From positions 28,517,493 to 28,581,492 of the forward strand of contig NC_044573.1 in the NCBI RefSeq assembly GCF_901933205.1: a stretch of 64,000 bases of DNA. The letters are read 5' to 3'. The DNA comes from Camarhynchus parvulus (taxonomy: Eukaryota; Chordata; Aves; Passeriformes; Thraupidae). A model generated the notes under the pieces. That model saw only the letters and a list, made by a program, of their open reading frames with translations, had not been told where the DNA came from and ran no database searches. The position numbers and the translations under genes were made by a program. This document shows positions 61,240 through 64,000 of the stretch, piece after piece. The stretch's first letter is position 1, and every line of letters begins with the position of its first letter.

Positions 61240-61660
61240 CAGTCACAGTCAAAGAATCCAGTAGGTTGGAAAAGACCCTTGAGATCAAATCCAATTTTTG
61301 ACTGGTCAGCACCCTATCAACCAGAACAAGGCACTGCGTGCTGCAGTCTTTTCTTAAACACCTGCAGGGACAGTAACTTCACCTCCTCCCTGGGCAGCCA
61401 GTTGCAATGTTTAGCTATCATTTCTGTGAAGAAATTCCTCCTGATGTCCAACCTGAAACTCTCCTGGCATAGCCTGAGGCTATGTCCTCTTGTCCTATTC
61501 ACTGGTTGTCTGAGTGAAGAGGCCAGTCCCCACCTGACTCCAGCCTCCTTCCAGGTATTTGTAGATAATGAAGAGACTCCTCTCTCTTCTGCAGGCTAAA
61601 AAACCCCAACTTCCTCACCTGCTCCTCAAAGGACTTGCTTTTGCCAGATCATTGCTATGA
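61240..61660 (-). mobile_element. CR1 LINE 3' end, antisense
   Basis: The plus strand begins 'gtcacagtcaaagaatccag' then 'taggttggaaaagaccctt', a decayed terminus. It continues with 'cagggacagtaacttcacct', 'cctccctgggcagcc' and 'gaagaaattcctcctgatgt', and ends with 'aaaaccccaacttcctcacc' and 'tgctcctcaaaggacttg'. The order fits avian CR1, of the 'gttggaaaagacc' subfamily. The 149-codon plus frame 61150-61599 runs antisense through this copy and is a shadow. Confidence 0.87.
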
Positions 61661-64000
61661 ACTGCCAGTCTTCAATATGTCTAACAAACTAATAAAAGGA
61701 TACCAAGTAGCAGGCATAGCAGGCATAAACAGATTTTTTTTTTCAAAAAAGAAGCAGTGTTTACAAAGAAGAATGTAGTAATTCAGAAATGTAGGCTCTA
61801 GTAAACTTTTTTGACTCATAAATAGTTCTTAGGATGTTGTACATGAACAAGGTTAGGTATGAAAACATATACAACATGAACACTATGTAAATGTTTTAGC
61901 TAAGCACACCAGCTATGCTCCTCTTGCATGCAATCTATTTACTGTGACATATTTGCCATGTCCAAGACCGATCCCCCTGATAGATCATCCAAACCTGATA
62001 TTTTTACTTCAGTAAAACATTAATGTGGCTCAAAATCCTGTGTAGTTCCAGTTTAGGCCTGCAACCAGCACCTTCCACATGTCCTCAGCCCTCCACCACC
62101 TGACAGTGTCCTTCAGCTTCCTCGCTGAGCCAGCCCTGCTGCAGAGGTAGGATATGAGCATCTGCAGCACGGGCAGGCAGGCCTGAGGAAGACAGGTCTG
62201 TGTATACCAGGTATAAATATCTTTCACTAGACCCAGGATCTTCCTCTGCCCCATAAAAGCTTTAAAATTAGCCTCAGAATATGCAGAGGTACTCCCTGCT
62301 CCAAATTAGCAAGGAATTACGAGTACCCTAGGCAGGTGCTAATGCAATGGAAGGGTCAAGGAAAGGTGCAATGGAGATAATGAGTTTCACAAAGGGCACT
62401 GAGACATTCAAGCACTGTAAAGTACGAAAAAAAAGTTATTATCAGGAATAAAACTACTTTGTCATACTAAAGTTATTGTGGTTTCAAACAGAGGTGCTGT
62501 TAAGAAGGGTAGTCCCACTTTAGCAGACAGACTAAAAAAAGTGTAGATAGATCACAAGGCAGATAGAAAGAAAGGCAGGCAGGCACACAGAAAGATAGTC
62601 AGACCATTAGTCCAAATACTTAGAACTCAAATAGATTATATTTCCAAAGAAATCAATGTGCAAAGAATACTCTTACATGATCAGCATGTATCCCTAGAAG
62701 TACAGGATGAGGAGCCATCCCTGCCTGCAATCCGCATGTGAGACTGGACTTCAGCCCCTGGATCCCTCATCAGCAGTAAGGTCCATGGCTGCAGACTGTG
62801 AAGGGTGCACACAACACCTCCTTTTACCCTTCTGAGAAGAGGGAACACACCCTCCCAAAGCAGAGGGTCAATTCTTTCTGAAGAAAGGCTTTTTGTCCTC
62901 ATCCACATCTCCCTGTGTTCTCCTAACCTCTCCTCTGGGACTGCTCTCACTACCTTGGTTTGGGAGGTTACGCGGTTTCTACAGGGGGCTGGAGATATAC
63001 CATACATCAGACCTTCATCAGCTACATGAACTCCAGGAAAGAAAAGACCTTTATCTGGGAATGCTGCAGAGCCTATAGCTCCTTCTAATCTATAAATAAG
63101 ATTTGTAATGCTGCATTGAGGAGAGACAATGAAAATGCCCTCAATTAAACTACCCTCAAAAAATACATCCAAGGAGATCTATATGCATTGAATAATATAA
63201 GTATTCCTGTCAACAAGCAGCATAGCAAGTGTTTAAACCTACCAGCCCTTTTATTACCATATTATTTGTTTCTTTGCTGTTTTTAACTGACAGTATTTGG
63301 TTTTCTTTTGTACACACCTCCCTAAACCTATTTCACTGGTGGATTTGTCTTGTGTATTTATGGTGGTTTTGATTAACCCCTCTATAAACTAATTTATTTG
63401 TATGTTCAAAGGGGATTTGTGATCTCACTGCCTGAAATAATTTCCTGTTCTTCCTGTCTCTGCATCTTGTTTTGTACCCTGCTTATTTCTGCTTGTGCTT
63501 TTCACTTGTTCCTTCCTAGTCCAGAGGACCTTTTGTTTTCTCCAGCTAGCCCCTTAAATTTCTTCACAACTCTGACACAAAGATTTGCCAAAAGTTTTCC
63601 CACAGAGATCTCTGCTACCTCAGGTTTGCAAACTCTACCCAGGAGTGGGAGAACTGAAGCAATCCAAAGCGGGGCTGTGGGAAGGAAAGCTCATGTTTCA
63701 GTTTCCCTCACTGTACCAGCAAGAAGCAAAATGATTTGCTGCCACACAGTGATAGGAAAATCCAGTCTGGATACAAGAAACAGCAGCAAGCAGAGTAATT
63801 TTCAAATGTACCTTTACCCAGGCAACATCAAAGTGTTTACTGCCCCATATTTCTGCTTCCTTCCACACCCTCAGAGCTGCTCACTTGTACACATCTGTCT
63901 ATTCATTAACATCTAATTAAGCTGTACATCTGCTGCAGCTTTACATCAGCATTGCATTCCCCCACACTTAAACTGCCTGAAGCTTTCTGTCTTTTTTTTC
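61661..64000. other. Non-coding DNA with a GC-richer patch at 62040-62260
   Basis: The patch at 62040-62260 is richer in G and C and stays open on the minus strand for 74 codons. I recognise no protein in it. Degenerate AGAT/GGCA repeats lie at 62543-62605. The two longest frames of this end, 163 codons (62681-63172, minus) and 172 codons (63398-63916, plus), match no known family. Confidence 0.5.
62543..62605. repeat. Degenerate AGAT/GGCA tetranucleotide repeat
   Basis: Interrupted units of AGAT, AAAG and GGCA run over about 60 bases. It is an old microsatellite. Confidence 0.75.

Noticed and set aside
61150..61599. 149-codon plus-strand open frame
   Set aside because: Most of it runs antisense through the CR1 tail at 61240-61660.
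62681..63172. 163-codon minus-strand open frame
   Set aside because: No similarity to a family I know. Overlapping plus-strand frames of similar length show that stops are simply sparse here.
63398..63916. Longest open frame, 172 codons, plus strand
   Set aside because: No recognisable domain, Ser/Phe/Leu-rich composition and no splice or promoter context. It is consistent with chance.
1..64000. Endogenous viral elements, CRISPR arrays or bacterial-type operons
   Set aside because: No viral gene resemblance in the longer open frames, no paired LTRs seen, no regularly spaced repeats, and no coding density of a prokaryotic kind.

Overview
The window looks like nuclear DNA of a bird, and almost all of it is non-coding. 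The main evidence is a set of CR1 LINE fragments. Several end in the avian CR1 3' signature: imperfect copies of an ATTCTATGA-type octamer next to a block reading 'ggttggaagggacc' (or its complement). The rest is AT-rich, poor in CpG, and full of short A/T runs. Stop codons are dense in all six frames.

I found no protein-coding gene, rRNA, tRNA, CRISPR array or bacterial-type operon. The longest open frames (up to 172 codons) match no protein family I know. Several of them lie antisense inside CR1 copies. The window therefore reads as intergenic DNA or the inside of a very long intron, and the sequence alone does not decide which.

Layout. From 1 to 15.6 kb the DNA is mostly single-copy, with one ancient CR1 (about 4.55-4.9 kb), a strong polypyrimidine/CAG|GTAAG motif near 1.94 kb and a perfect hairpin at 3.8 kb. 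From 15.6 to 24.5 kb there are four antisense CR1 pieces, the largest about 720 bp at 21.3-22.05 kb. From 24.5 to 38 kb there is a sense CR1 tail (30.6 kb), an ancient antisense CR1 (33.8 kb) and an 800-bp sense CR1 (37.2-38.0 kb) that still shows reverse-transcriptase protein similarity. From 38 to 50.6 kb there are two CR1 tails in the same orientation at 43.6 and 44.0 kb, a converging CR1 pair at 47.9-48.7 kb and an internal CR1 ORF2 piece at 50.1 kb. From 50.6 to 64 kb there is a MIR-like SINE relic (53.3 kb), a possible cis-regulatory cluster (56.1 kb), an antisense CR1 reverse-transcriptase piece (58.9 kb), a perfect 16-bp-stem hairpin (59.3 kb) and an antisense CR1 tail (61.2 kb).

No genes can be shown to work together. 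I see no direct evidence of a new biological system. The points most worth checking are the possible recursive splice site at 1.94 kb, the two perfect hairpins, the broken internal CR1 pieces, and three stretches that look like conserved non-coding elements. Repeat identities rest on consensus text I remember, not on a database search, so boundaries are approximate to about 10-30 bases.
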